Of a DNA stretch of 64,000 bases, positions 1-7,341 are shown in pieces. Source of the DNA: Azorhizobium doebereinerae UFLA1-100 (GTDB lineage: Bacteria; Pseudomonadota; Alphaproteobacteria; Rhizobiales; Xanthobacteraceae); the NCBI RefSeq assembly GCF_000473085.1, contig NZ_AXBA01000006.1, positions 62,001 to 126,000 on the forward strand, given 5' to 3'. The position numbers and the translations under genes were made by a program. Each line of letters opens with the position of its first letter. Position 1 is the first letter of the stretch. Below the pieces are notes generated by a model. The model was not told where the DNA came from and did no database searches. It worked only from the letters and a program-made list of their open reading frames with translations.

Positions 1-523
1 GGCCGGCGCCCACCAGATAGGGCATCGGCCCGTGGGTGCCCAGCAGCGAGAGGATCCACGGCCCCAGCGCCAGGCCGATGGAGAGCGCCGCCGTGTAGAT
101 GGCCATGGAACGGGCGCGGGTGTCCTCGGTGGACAGGGCGTTGATCCAGGTCTCCGACAGCACGAACAGGGCCTCCGCGGACATGCCCAGCAGCACGCGC
201 AGCACGAACCACAGCCAGATCGCCGAGACCTGGGAGAAGGCCACCAGCACCGCCGCCGAGGCGGCGAGCGAGGCGAGGATCAGCCGGCGCGGGCCGAGCC
301 TGGCCACCAGGCGCGGCAGCAGCACGGCGGTGATGAGCACGCCCACCGCGTGCATGGCCGCATTGGCGCCGATCACGGCATCGCTCAGCCCGCGCTGCGC
401 CAGGTCGAAGGCGATCAGCGGCGCGCTCAGCGAATAGGTGAGGCCGAACATCATCGCGGTGAGGATGACGGCGGCGCGGGAGAGGATGTCCGCGCGTGGC
501 GCGCGCGTGGGCAGGCTGCTCAT
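1..523 (-). CDS. MFS transporter, 3' part beyond window edge
   Basis: This is the N-terminal part of a major facilitator superfamily permease; the gene runs off the left edge of the window, so about 174 residues are visible. The translated start is MSSLPTRAPRADILSRAAV, followed by four to five hydrophobic helices and, near residues 70-80, the loop RLVARLGPRRL between helices 2 and 3, which matches the family's conserved basic loop. The segment SETWINALSTEDTRARSMA is typical of the YcaD-like drug or metabolite exporters. The ATG overlaps the stop of the upstream gene by four bases (ATGA), so the two are translationally coupled. The substrate cannot be told from this fragment. Confidence 0.85.
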   Translation of the reverse strand, partial: MSSLPTRAPRADILSRAAVILTAMMFGLTYSLSAPLIAFDLAQRGLSDAVIGANAAMHAVGVLITAVLLPRLVARLGPRRLILASLAASAAVLVAFSQVSAIWLWFVLRVLLGMSAEALFVLSETWINALSTEDTRARSMAIYTAALSIGLALGPWILSLLGTHGPMPYLVGAG

Positions 524-1845
524 GAGGTCGCTGTGTCCAGGGAGCGGTCGGTCCTGAGGCGGCGCAGGAAGGCGAGGGCACGCACGTGCCAGGGGTCGCG
601 GGCGCTATCGACGATGCGTTGCAGCGCCCGCGCGTAGTCGAGCACCATGCCCGGGGTCCAGCACATGGTCTGCGCCCGCGCGCGCAGGTAGGCGGCGGCC
701 CAGAGGTCCGGGTTGAGTTGCAGCGCGAACACCCGCAGCAGCGGGAAGCGGCAGTCCAGCACGCCTTCGAGGGCCGAATCCAGCGCCCCGGCCACCGCCA
801 CCGAGCAGTTGCGGTTGGTGAGGTTGTAGATGGAGTCCTGCTTGTAGCCGGCCCAATAGGCCCGCAGGCGTCGCGGGCTGAAATGGCGCAGCTCCACCTT
901 CTGGTCCGCCGGGCACCATTCCGCCGATTCCGCCGCATAGGACGGCTGGAAGCGGCCGGGCATGTTGGCGGCTTCCCGCCCGTGGAACAGCCGGGTCACC
1001 GGGCTGTTGGCGTCGATGTCCGCGCCGGGCCAGTGGCTGATGTAGAGATCGTTGTATTCGAGCGCGGAATGGCCGGTGGACATGGCTCCGTCCACGTCCC
1101 GCGCGCCGATGTAGCGTTCGATGACCGGCCGGCGTTCCTTCACGTCGGCCGAGCCGACCGGCGTCCAGATGCGCACCGTCAGCACGCCCTCCGGCGGCGG
1201 CTCCGGCGTGTCGGAGCGCACCAGCACGGGGGCGTTCTCGTTCCAATTCCGCGTGCCGAAGGCGGGCAGCGCGTAGAACGCCACTTCCTCCGGCTCGTTG
1301 CGCAGCCACAGGCCGATGCGCAGCACGCCGACGCCCCAGCCGGCCAGCAGCAGGCTGAGGCACAGCGGCACGTTGTAGCTGTGCGGCAGCGGCCATTCGA
1401 CGATGATCAGCACCGCCAGCACCACCTCGCCCGCCACCAGCGCGGCCGAGAGCGGCCAGCGCCGATAGCGCACCAAAGCGATGGTGCCGAGCCGCCACAG
1501 GCCGTCGGCGATGAGGCTGAGCCCCAGCAGCCAGGCGAGGATGGCATCGGAATGCATCGGATGGTCGAGGACCAGGAAGCCCACCAGCAGCATGAGCGCC
1601 GCCTTCACGCCGCGCAGCAGCCGCGCCGTCAGCGTCTGCGCGTGGACGAGGCCGGACAAAGCGACGATCCCCTCCAGCAGGAACACCACGCCGAAGGCCT
1701 GCGTCGCGGTGGAGGCGAAGCCGTCCACGAGGTCGCCGATCAGCAGCGCCGCGCAGGCGAGCAGGGCGACGCCCAGCCCGGCGAGCACCCACCAGCGCCG
1801 ACGCACCGCATCCGCGCCGATCAGCAACAGGGCAAGCTGGACCAT
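520..1845 (-). CDS. HdeD-like (DUF308) membrane protein fused to a papain-like domain
   Basis: This is a two-part protein of about 441 residues if the ATG at 1845 is used; an upstream in-frame GTG at 1917 would add 24 polar residues, and the ATG is preferred because it opens directly on a membrane helix. Residues 1-185 hold about six hydrophobic segments in the pairwise pattern of HdeD/DUF308 acid-resistance proteins. Residues 220-441 are soluble, with a histidine in STGHSALEY (H259) and a cysteine in NLTNRNCSVAVAGALD (C347). That His-then-Cys order resembles circularly permuted papain-like folds (NlpC/P60, DUF4105, YiiX types), so a membrane-tethered amidase or protease is inferred. It ends overlapping the MFS gene by four bases, indicating one operon. 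Confidence 0.7.
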   Translation of the reverse strand: MVQLALLLIGADAVRRRWWVLAGLGVALLACAALLIGDLVDGFASTATQAFGVVFLLEGIVALSGLVHAQTLTARLLRGVKAALMLLVGFLVLDHPMHSDAILAWLLGLSLIADGLWRLGTIALVRYRRWPLSAALVAGEVVLAVLIIVEWPLPHSYNVPLCLSLLLAGWGVGVLRIGLWLRNEPEEVAFYALPAFGTRNWNENAPVLVRSDTPEPPPEGVLTVRIWTPVGSADVKERRPVIERYIGARDVDGAMSTGHSALEYNDLYISHWPGADIDANSPVTRLFHGREAANMPGRFQPSYAAESAEWCPADQKVELRHFSPRRLRAYWAGYKQDSIYNLTNRNCSVAVAGALDSALEGVLDCRFPLLRVFALQLNPDLWAAAYLRARAQTMCWTPGMVLDYARALQRIVDSARDPWHVRALAFLRRLRTDRSLDTATS

Positions 1846-2083
1846 GAACGACAACTCTCGTGTGGGCCGGGGATGCTCCGGGCGATCCCGGACGGCCCCA
1901 AGCCGGCAAATCGACACACGGTGTTATCGCTTCCGGGTGAGGCTTGTCGAGAGCGCCGGCGCGCCGGCCGGAACCGGCGCGGGAGAGGGCGTTATCGCGG
2001 TTGACGCAACCTCAACGCCGCCGCCGGGGGCGTCCCGGACGGGCCAGGTCCGATCGACATTCACCCGACCGCAGGTCTTGGGG

Positions 2084-2128
2084 CCAAGGCTTCTGTAGCC
2101 AAGACTCCTGTGGCCGAGACGCCTGTGG
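2084..2128. repeat. Three degenerate 15-bp tandem units
   Basis: Three consecutive units read CCAAGGCTTCTGTAG, CCAAGACTCCTGTGG and CCGAGACGCCTGTGG. Partial further units flank them on both sides. The period is exactly 15 bases. No coding frame with homology uses them. Confidence 0.7.
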
Positions 2129-2210
2129 CGACACCAGACGCCTGCTGGCGCCCGCCCACCTATCAGGGTGCGTTCGTGCGGGACGGGCCGACGCCTGCAC
2201 AGGCAGGGGC

Positions 2211-2250
2211 ACCTCCCCCCTTGCGGGGGAGGGCAGGGAGGGGGGTGAAG
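2211..2250 (+). repeat. Dispersed C/G-hairpin repeat, copy 1
   Basis: The core CTCCCCCCTTGCGGGGGAGGG is an imperfect palindrome able to fold as a hairpin with a TT-type loop, and it is followed by GGGAGGGGGGTGAAG. A near-complete inverted copy lies at 2351-2394, and related cores occur at 8989-9032, 9124-9162 and 16398-16426. Confidence 0.7.
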
Positions 2251-2350
2251 CGCCATCCGCTTTCACCCCGGCCTGCCGTCTTGCGCATCGGCGCACGGGC
2301 ACCTGAAACGGGCGCACCCCGGGTCCCACAGCGGTCGCGATCGGCGCGCG

Positions 2351-2394
2351 TTTCACCCCCCTCCCCAACCCTCCCCCGCAAGGGGGGAGGGGGC
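2351..2394 (-). repeat. Dispersed C/G-hairpin repeat, copy 2 (inverted)
   Basis: This reads as the reverse complement of copy 1: TTTCACCCCCCTCCCC, a short spacer, then CCCTCCCCCGCAAGGGGGG. Together the two copies form a long inverted pair separated by about 100 bases in the gap between the HdeD-like gene and dgoA. Confidence 0.7.
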
Positions 2395-2477
2395 GCGGTG
2401 TGCGGGATTGGGGACGAGAGTTCCCGGTTACAGGAGGCACCGTCACAAGAGGCACCGGGCCGGAATGTCGATCGGTC

Positions 2478-3107
2478 CTAGGCGAAGGCGGCCCGCGCCG
2501 CGTCCCGCAACCGCTTGGCGTCCACGGCGATGGCCGCCGCGTCCTTGCCCGGCTTGTAGAGCGCCGAGCCGATGCCGAAGCCGGAGGCGCCGGCCTGCCG
2601 GTAGGCGGCCATGTTGGCGGTGTCGATGCCACCCACCGGCAGCAGCGGGATGTCGGTGAGCACCGCCCGCCAGGCCTTCACCACGTGCGGGGGAATGCCT
2701 TCCGCGGGGAACAGCTTCAGCGCGTCGGCCCCGGCGGCGCGGGCGGCGAAGGCCTCCGTGGGGGTGGCGACGCCGGGGGTGCAGACGAGGCCGCGCGCCT
2801 TGGCGGCGCGGATCACCGCCACGTCCGCATGGGGCATGACGATGATCCGCCCGCCGGCCGCCGCAACGGCATCCACGTCGGCGGGGGAGAGCACCGTGCC
2901 GGCGCCGATCAGCGCGCGCTCGCCGAATGCCTCCGCCAGCAGGCGGATGGAGACCAGGGGCTCGGGCGAATTGAGCGGCACCTCGATCAGGGTGAAGCCG
3001 GCCTCCACCAGCGCCGCGCCGATGGCGGGGGCCTCGGCGGGCGTGAGGCCGCGCAGGATGGCGACCAGCGGGCAGGCGGCGAGGGCGTCGGCGAAGGTGA
3101 GGGACAT
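2478..3107 (-). CDS. dgoA: 2-dehydro-3-deoxy-6-phosphogalactonate aldolase
   Basis: This cytoplasmic class I aldolase splits 2-keto-3-deoxy-6-phosphogalactonate into pyruvate and glyceraldehyde 3-phosphate in the De Ley-Doudoroff route. The 209-residue length is normal for the KDPG/KDPGal aldolase family. Visible landmarks are the phosphate and base region IEVPLNSPEP (E42), GAGTVL at 68-73, CTPGVATPTE near 109-118, and the Schiff-base lysine in ADALKLFPAE (K131). The IEVPLNSP form is typical of DgoA rather than Eda. It is the last gene of a minus-strand operon, 24 bases after dgoK, so the transporter upstream most likely supplies a galactonate-type sugar acid. No dgoD dehydratase is in the window. 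Confidence 0.93.
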   Translation of the reverse strand: MSLTFADALAACPLVAILRGLTPAEAPAIGAALVEAGFTLIEVPLNSPEPLVSIRLLAEAFGERALIGAGTVLSPADVDAVAAAGGRIIVMPHADVAVIRAAKARGLVCTPGVATPTEAFAARAAGADALKLFPAEGIPPHVVKAWRAVLTDIPLLPVGGIDTANMAAYRQAGASGFGIGSALYKPGKDAAAIAVDAKRLRDAARAAFA

Positions 3108-3131
3108 GGGAAGGCTCCGCGATCGATCAGG

Positions 3132-4073
3132 TCAGATGAGCCCGGCGGCCTTGGCCACCGCGAACTGGCCGGCGGGCGCGCAGCCGGCGGGCGCGCTGGC
3201 GTGGGCGAGGCCGAGCAGGTCGGCGGCGGCGGCATAGCGCTCGGTCAGCGCCGCATTGGCCACCAGGGTGAAGCCCTCATGGCCGCGCGTGGCGTCGGCC
3301 AGCTCGGTGCCGATCAGCAGGCCGGAGAGGAAGTCGGCGCTGTCGGCCTCGGCGAGGCGGCCGGTCAGGCCCAGCGCGCGCACCGAGAACAGCCGCGCCA
3401 GCAGGCCGCCCGGCCCTTCGAGCGCGCGCGCGGCCAGCACCCCGCGGCGGAAGCCCTCCACGGACTGCGCCTTGATCGGCTGGGCGCCGGTGGGCTCGGA
3501 CTGCATCATGCGGCCGAGAATGGTGTGGCCCTTCAGCGCCGCGAACACGTCGCCGGTCATGTAGGTGGAGAAACGGGCGATGCGCCCGCCGTCCACCCGC
3601 ACCCATTTGGAATGGGTGCCGGGCAGCACGAACAGGCCGTCGGCGCGGTGCAGGCGGTTGAGGGCGCCGAACACCTCCACCTCCTCGCCGCGGATCACGT
3701 CCGGCGTGTCGGCATCGTCGCGCAGCAGGCCGGGCACGATGGCGACCGGGCCGAAGGGATGCGGCGCGTCGGGCACGGGGGTGAGGCCGGCGGCGAGGTC
3801 GGCGAGGCCCGCCGGGGTCGGCACGTAGCGCGCCTCCACCCAGCCCTGGCGGCTGCCGATCATGCCCGACAGCAGGACGGGGAGCGGGCCGTGGGCATGG
3901 GCCCAGGCGCCGGCATTGGCGGTGAGCACGTCGGCGAAGCTGGCGCCGTCCAGGGACATGATGCCCTGGAACGCCGTGCGGCTGTCCAGGATCGCCCCGT
4001 CGGCGGCCTGGAGATAGGCGCGCAGCGAGGTGGTGCCCCAGTCGAGGGTGATGAGGGCGGCGGGGGCGGGCAT
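3132..4073 (-). CDS. dgoK: 2-dehydro-3-deoxygalactonokinase
   Basis: This kinase phosphorylates 2-keto-3-deoxygalactonate at C6 with ATP, giving the substrate of the next gene, dgoA. The 313 residues start MPAPAALITLDWGTTSLRAY, with the ASKHA-type phosphate-1 motif DWGTTSLRAYL near 10-20. GMIGSRQGWVEA and the PGTHSKWVRV segment are hallmarks of DgoK. The start is supported by an AAGGAAA ribosome site. The gene lies 24 bases upstream of dgoA and 111 bases downstream of the transporter ATPase. Family assignment is firm; the physiological sugar acid is inferred. Confidence 0.93.
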   Translation of the reverse strand: MPAPAALITLDWGTTSLRAYLQAADGAILDSRTAFQGIMSLDGASFADVLTANAGAWAHAHGPLPVLLSGMIGSRQGWVEARYVPTPAGLADLAAGLTPVPDAPHPFGPVAIVPGLLRDDADTPDVIRGEEVEVFGALNRLHRADGLFVLPGTHSKWVRVDGGRIARFSTYMTGDVFAALKGHTILGRMMQSEPTGAQPIKAQSVEGFRRGVLAARALEGPGGLLARLFSVRALGLTGRLAEADSADFLSGLLIGTELADATRGHEGFTLVANAALTERYAAAADLLGLAHASAPAGCAPAGQFAVAKAAGLI

Positions 4074-4184
4074 CGGCGGTTTCCTTGGGACCCGGTCGCT
4101 GAGTCGGCGGAGTATAGACGCGATCGGCCGGGGCGGCAGGGCGGTGTTCGGGCGGGACGACCGCGCGCCGCCGCGCCCGGCGCC

Positions 4185-4988
4185 TCAGTGGTGCAGGATC
4201 TGGCCGAGGAAGGTGCGGGTGCGCTCGTTGGCCGGGTTGGCGAAGAAGGTCTCGGGCGGGCCCTGCTCGACGATCTCGCCCTTGTCCATGAAGATCACCC
4301 GGTCCGCCACCTGGCGGGCGAAGCCCATCTCGTGGGTGACGCAGATCATGGTCATGCCGTCCTGGGCCAGCGAGATCATGGTGTCGAGCACTTCCTTGAC
4401 CATCTCCGGGTCGAGCGCCGAGGTCGGCTCGTCGAACAGCATGACCTTGGGGTTCATGCACAAGGCGCGGGCGATGGCGACGCGCTGCTGCTGGCCGCCG
4501 GAGAGCTGGCCGGGATACTTGTTCGCCTGCTCAGGAATGCGCACGCGCTCCAGATACTTCATGGCGATGGCCTCGGCCTCCTTGGGCGCGATGCCGCGCA
4601 CCTTGCGCGGGGCCAGCGTGCAGTTCTGCAGCACGGTGAGGTGCGGGAACAAATTGAACGACTGGAACACCATGCCCACTTCCGCGCGCACCTTGTCGAG
4701 CCCCTTGGAGGAGGCGCCGACCTCGGTGCCGTCCACCTCGATGCGCCCGCCTTGGTGGTGCTCCAGCGCGTTGATGCAGCGGATCAGCGTGGACTTGCCC
4801 GAGCCGGAGGGGCCGCAGATGACGATGCGCTCGCCGGCGGTGACGGTGAGGTTGATGTCCTGGAGGGCGTGGTAGGTGCCGTACCACTTCTCCACCTTCT
4901 CCATGCGGATCATGACCGCGCCGCTCTCCGGCGGGCGCACGGATCCGGCGGCGCCGGACGCGGGGCTGAGGCTGGCGGGGCTCGTCAT
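4185..4988 (-). CDS. Polar amino acid-type ABC transporter ATPase
   Basis: This 267-residue nucleotide-binding subunit would drive the importer encoded just upstream. It shows Walker [11 protein letters not shown], the signature [15 protein letters not shown], and Walker [15 protein letters not shown], followed by the H-loop CVTHEMGFA. The sequence is of GlnQ/AapP type (PAAT family). There is a polar 25-residue N-terminal extension before [12 protein letters not shown]; the longer start at 4988 has a good GGAGACC site, though an internal ATG at 4913 is possible. It lies in the LacI-headed operon, separated from the substrate-binding gene by 113 bases holding two hairpins, and is followed by dgoK and dgoA, which suggests a sugar-acid rather than amino-acid substrate. 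Confidence 0.92.
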   Translation of the reverse strand: MTSPASLSPASGAAGSVRPPESGAVMIRMEKVEKWYGTYHALQDINLTVTAGERIVICGPSGSGKSTLIRCINALEHHQGGRIEVDGTEVGASSKGLDKVRAEVGMVFQSFNLFPHLTVLQNCTLAPRKVRGIAPKEAEAIAMKYLERVRIPEQANKYPGQLSGGQQQRVAIARALCMNPKVMLFDEPTSALDPEMVKEVLDTMISLAQDGMTMICVTHEMGFARQVADRVIFMDKGEIVEQGPPETFFANPANERTRTFLGQILHH

Positions 4989-5014
4989 GACAGGTCTCCG
5001 GGATGGGCAGAGGG

Positions 5015-5063
5015 TAGAGCGCGATCCGATCAGATTGACTCAATCTGATCGGCGCGTGCTCTA
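5015..5063. repeat. Dispersed intergenic palindrome, family B
   Basis: TAGAGC and GCTCTA border a core whose two perfect 11-base arms, GATCAGATTGA and TCAATCTGATC, are separated by one base. A related element sits at 48158-48212 and shares the end GATCGGCGCGTGCTCTA. It lies inside the operon between the binding-protein and ATPase genes, where it may stabilise the 5' mRNA segment as REP-type elements do. Confidence 0.8.
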
Positions 5064-5068
5064 AGGAT

Positions 5069-5091
5069 CGCGGGCGCCCGGGGCGCCCGCG
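5069..5091 (-). terminator. GC-rich hairpin after the binding-protein gene
   Basis: CGCGGGCGCC pairs perfectly with GGCGCCCGCG across a three-base loop, 10 bases beyond the stop of the binding-protein gene. There is no T-run, so it is more likely a processing or partial-attenuation hairpin than a full terminator. It may raise the binding protein's dose over the ATPase. Confidence 0.5.
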
Positions 5092-5101
5092 GAAAGCGCG
5101 A

Positions 5102-5914
5102 TCAGAACGTGGGCATCACCGGAAGCGGGGTCTTGAACCACTTCTGGTTGATGGCGTCGAGCTCGCCGTTATTCTTCACGAAATACAGGAAGGTGTTGAT
5201 CCACTGGAGGAAATCCGTGGAGCCGCGGCGCACGGTGATGCCGTTATACTGGCTGCGCAGCACGACCTTGCGCTCGATGCCCATGTCCGGATTGGCGGCG
5301 TCGAGCTGGGCGCCGATGATGTTGTTGGAGCCGAGCAGGTCGGTCTGGCCGGAGATGAAGGCCTGGGCGGCGGTGGCGTCGTCGTCGAAGCGCATGATGG
5401 TGGCGCCCTTGGGCACGGCGGCGGTCAGCGCGGTGTCCTGTGTGGAGGCGCGGGCCACCGCGATCTTCTTGCCCACCGTCTGCTCCAGGCTCTTCACCTC
5501 AAGCTTCTTGGGGCCGAGCAGCTGGATCTCGATGGTGGAATAGGGGATGGAGAACTGCACCTGCTTGGCGCGCTCCGGCGTGATGCCGAAGGTGGCGATC
5601 AGCACGTCCACCTTGCTGGTGAGCAGGTAGGGGATGCGGTTCGGCCCGGTGACGGGGACGATCTCCACCTCGACGCCGAGATACTTGCCCATCAGCTTGG
5701 CGACGTCGGCGTCATAGCCTTCCGGCTTGCCCTGGGCGTCCAAGAGGCCGAACGGCGGCAGGTCCACCAGCATGCCCACCTGGAGCTTCTTCTTCGACAG
5801 GATGTCGTCGATGGACTGGGCCGAGGCGCCGTGCGGCAGCGCGCTCGCGGCCAGCGCCGCGAGGCCGGTGGCGGCGATCACGCGCCGCGCGGATTTCAGG
5901 ACCGATCCGAACAT
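5102..5914 (-). CDS. Periplasmic substrate-binding protein, family 3
   Basis: This is a 270-residue secreted solute-binding protein. Residues 1-33 form a signal peptide ending in ASAQS. The mature part reads LQVGMLVDLPPFGLLDAQGKPEGYDADVAKLMG, the N-lobe pattern of SBP_bac_3 proteins that serve PAAT transporters. ITPERAKQVQFSIPY near 120 is the conserved family hinge segment. It comes after two permease genes and before the ATPase in the same operon. The family mostly binds amino acids, yet its neighbours are dgoK and dgoA, so a galactonate-like or amino-sugar acid is the inferred ligand. Two hairpins follow its stop. Confidence 0.92.
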   Translation of the reverse strand: MFGSVLKSARRVIAATGLAALAASALPHGASAQSIDDILSKKKLQVGMLVDLPPFGLLDAQGKPEGYDADVAKLMGKYLGVEVEIVPVTGPNRIPYLLTSKVDVLIATFGITPERAKQVQFSIPYSTIEIQLLGPKKLEVKSLEQTVGKKIAVARASTQDTALTAAVPKGATIMRFDDDATAAQAFISGQTDLLGSNNIIGAQLDAANPDMGIERKVVLRSQYNGITVRRGSTDFLQWINTFLYFVKNNGELDAINQKWFKTPLPVMPTF

Positions 5915-5987
5915 GTGGCTTCCTCCTTGTGAGCCCCTTTTCGAGGGGCGGCGTTTCCGGGCGGGCCCGGCCGTGGCAGATGGACCG

Positions 5988-6641
5988 TCAGCGCGAGACG
6001 GTGCCGAATTTCTTTTCCAGGTGGCGGGAATAGAGCGAGAGCGGCCAGCACAGGACGAAGTAGATCGCCGCCACGATGCCGAACACCAGGAACGGGCGGA
6101 AGGTGGCGTTGTTGACGATCTGCCCGGCGCGCGTCAGCTCGACGAAGCCGATGATCGAGGCCAGCGAGGTGCTCTTCACCAGCAGCACCAGGAAGCCCAC
6201 CGTGGGCGCCACCGCGATCTTGGCCGCCTGCGGCAGGATGATCTCGCGCATCCGCGTCACATAATGCAGGCCGAGCGCGGTGGAGGCCTCCCACTGGCCC
6301 TTGGGGATGGCCTGGATGCAACCGCGCCAGATCTCGCCCAGGAAGGCGGCGCCGTTCAGCGTCAGGCCGATGGCGGCGGCGGTGAGCGGGTCGATGCCGC
6401 CGCCCAGCATGGTGGCGCCGAAGAACACCAGGAACAGCTGCATCAGGAGCGGCGTGCCCTGGAAGATCTGGATATAGGTGCCGGCCACCGCCCGCAGCCA
6501 GGCGTAGGGCGAGGTGCGGGCCAGCGCCACCAGCACGCCGCCCAGCGCGCCGCCGACGAAGGCGATGGCCGAGAGCAGCAGCGTCCAGCGCACCGCCATC
6601 AAGAGGAACAGGAATTCGGCGGAGGTGAATTGACGGATCAT
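5988..6641 (-). CDS. PAAT ABC transporter permease 1
   Basis: This 217-residue inner-membrane subunit of a HisM/GlnP-type importer has about five hydrophobic segments. The EAA loop is visible as GLHYVTRMREIILPQAAKIAVAPTVG, and the family segment YIQIFQGTPLLMQLFLVFFG occurs near residues 65-85. It starts 12 bases after the other permease and should form a heterodimer with it. A 73-base gap separates it from the binding-protein gene. Confidence 0.9.
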   Translation of the reverse strand: MIRQFTSAEFLFLLMAVRWTLLLSAIAFVGGALGGVLVALARTSPYAWLRAVAGTYIQIFQGTPLLMQLFLVFFGATMLGGGIDPLTAAAIGLTLNGAAFLGEIWRGCIQAIPKGQWEASTALGLHYVTRMREIILPQAAKIAVAPTVGFLVLLVKSTSLASIIGFVELTRAGQIVNNATFRPFLVFGIVAAIYFVLCWPLSLYSRHLEKKFGTVSR

Positions 6642-6653
6642 GGCTCGCCCCCC

Positions 6654-7328
6654 TCAGCGCGCGGCGTCGGACCGCGCGAACACCGCGCGGTAGATGAGCT
6701 CGAAGGCGGCGGCGAACATCAGCGACATGGCCAGATACATGGCGGTGACCACGATGTAGATCTCGAACGAGCGGAAGGTCTGCGACTGCAGATTGTTGGC
6801 GATCGCGGTCAATTCCTCCGCCGAGATGGCCGAGACCACCGAGGAGGTCAGCATCAACAGGATGAACTGGCTGGTGAGCGAGGGGTAGATCGCCTTCAAC
6901 GCCGGGAAGATGACCACATAGGCGAACACCTGGATCGGCTTCAGCCCCAGCGCCAGCCCGGCCTCGATCTGCCCCTTGTGGATGGTCTCGATGCCGGCGC
7001 GCACGATCTCGGTGGCGTAGGCGCCGACGTTCACCACCATGGCGAGCAGCGCCGCCTCGTTGGCGTCGAGCCGGATGCCCATGCGCGGCAGGCCGAAGAA
7101 GATCAGGAAGATCTGCACCAGGAAGGGCGTGTTGCGGACCACCTCCACATACACGTCCACCAGCCAGCGCACCGGGCGCGGGCCGCCGGTCTTGCCCAGC
7201 GCGCACAGGATGGCCACCATCAGGCCGATGGCCATGGCCATGGCCGAGAGGCGGATGGTGAGCCAGGCGCCCAGGAGCAGTTCGGGCCAGGCGTCGAACA
7301 CTTCGCCGAACTGGAAGACGTAGTTCAT
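6654..7328 (-). CDS. PAAT ABC transporter permease 2
   Basis: This 224-residue inner-membrane permease pairs with the next gene. The start ATG at 7328 (MNYVFQFGEVFDAWPELLLG) has a strong GAAGGAAG ribosome site; longer frames upstream are overlap with the regulator gene in another frame. Conserved PAAT features are VVRNTPFLVQIFLIFFGLP and the EAA loop GLALGLKPIQVFAYVVIFPALK. It lies 13 bases after the LacI regulator, so regulator and transporter are co-transcribed. Confidence 0.9.
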   Translation of the reverse strand: MNYVFQFGEVFDAWPELLLGAWLTIRLSAMAMAIGLMVAILCALGKTGGPRPVRWLVDVYVEVVRNTPFLVQIFLIFFGLPRMGIRLDANEAALLAMVVNVGAYATEIVRAGIETIHKGQIEAGLALGLKPIQVFAYVVIFPALKAIYPSLTSQFILLMLTSSVVSAISAEELTAIANNLQSQTFRSFEIYIVVTAMYLAMSLMFAAAFELIYRAVFARSDAAR

Positions 7329-7341
7329 CTCAACGCTTCCT

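Larger units (their letters stand above)
1846..2477. other. Non-coding gap with repeats
   Basis: No convincing gene is seen in this stretch of about 630 bases. Open frames here are GC-rich shadows made of Pro, Arg and Gly. It holds three degenerate 15-base tandem units (2084-2128) and two copies, in opposite orientation, of a CCCTCCCCC-rich hairpin repeat (2211-2250 and 2351-2394). Confidence 0.6.

Noticed and set aside
2400-5048. Open frame of 882 codons on the plus strand
   Set aside because: It is antisense to dgoA, dgoK and the ATPase, which have clear family motifs. Its Gly/His/Arg-rich composition is typical of a shadow frame.
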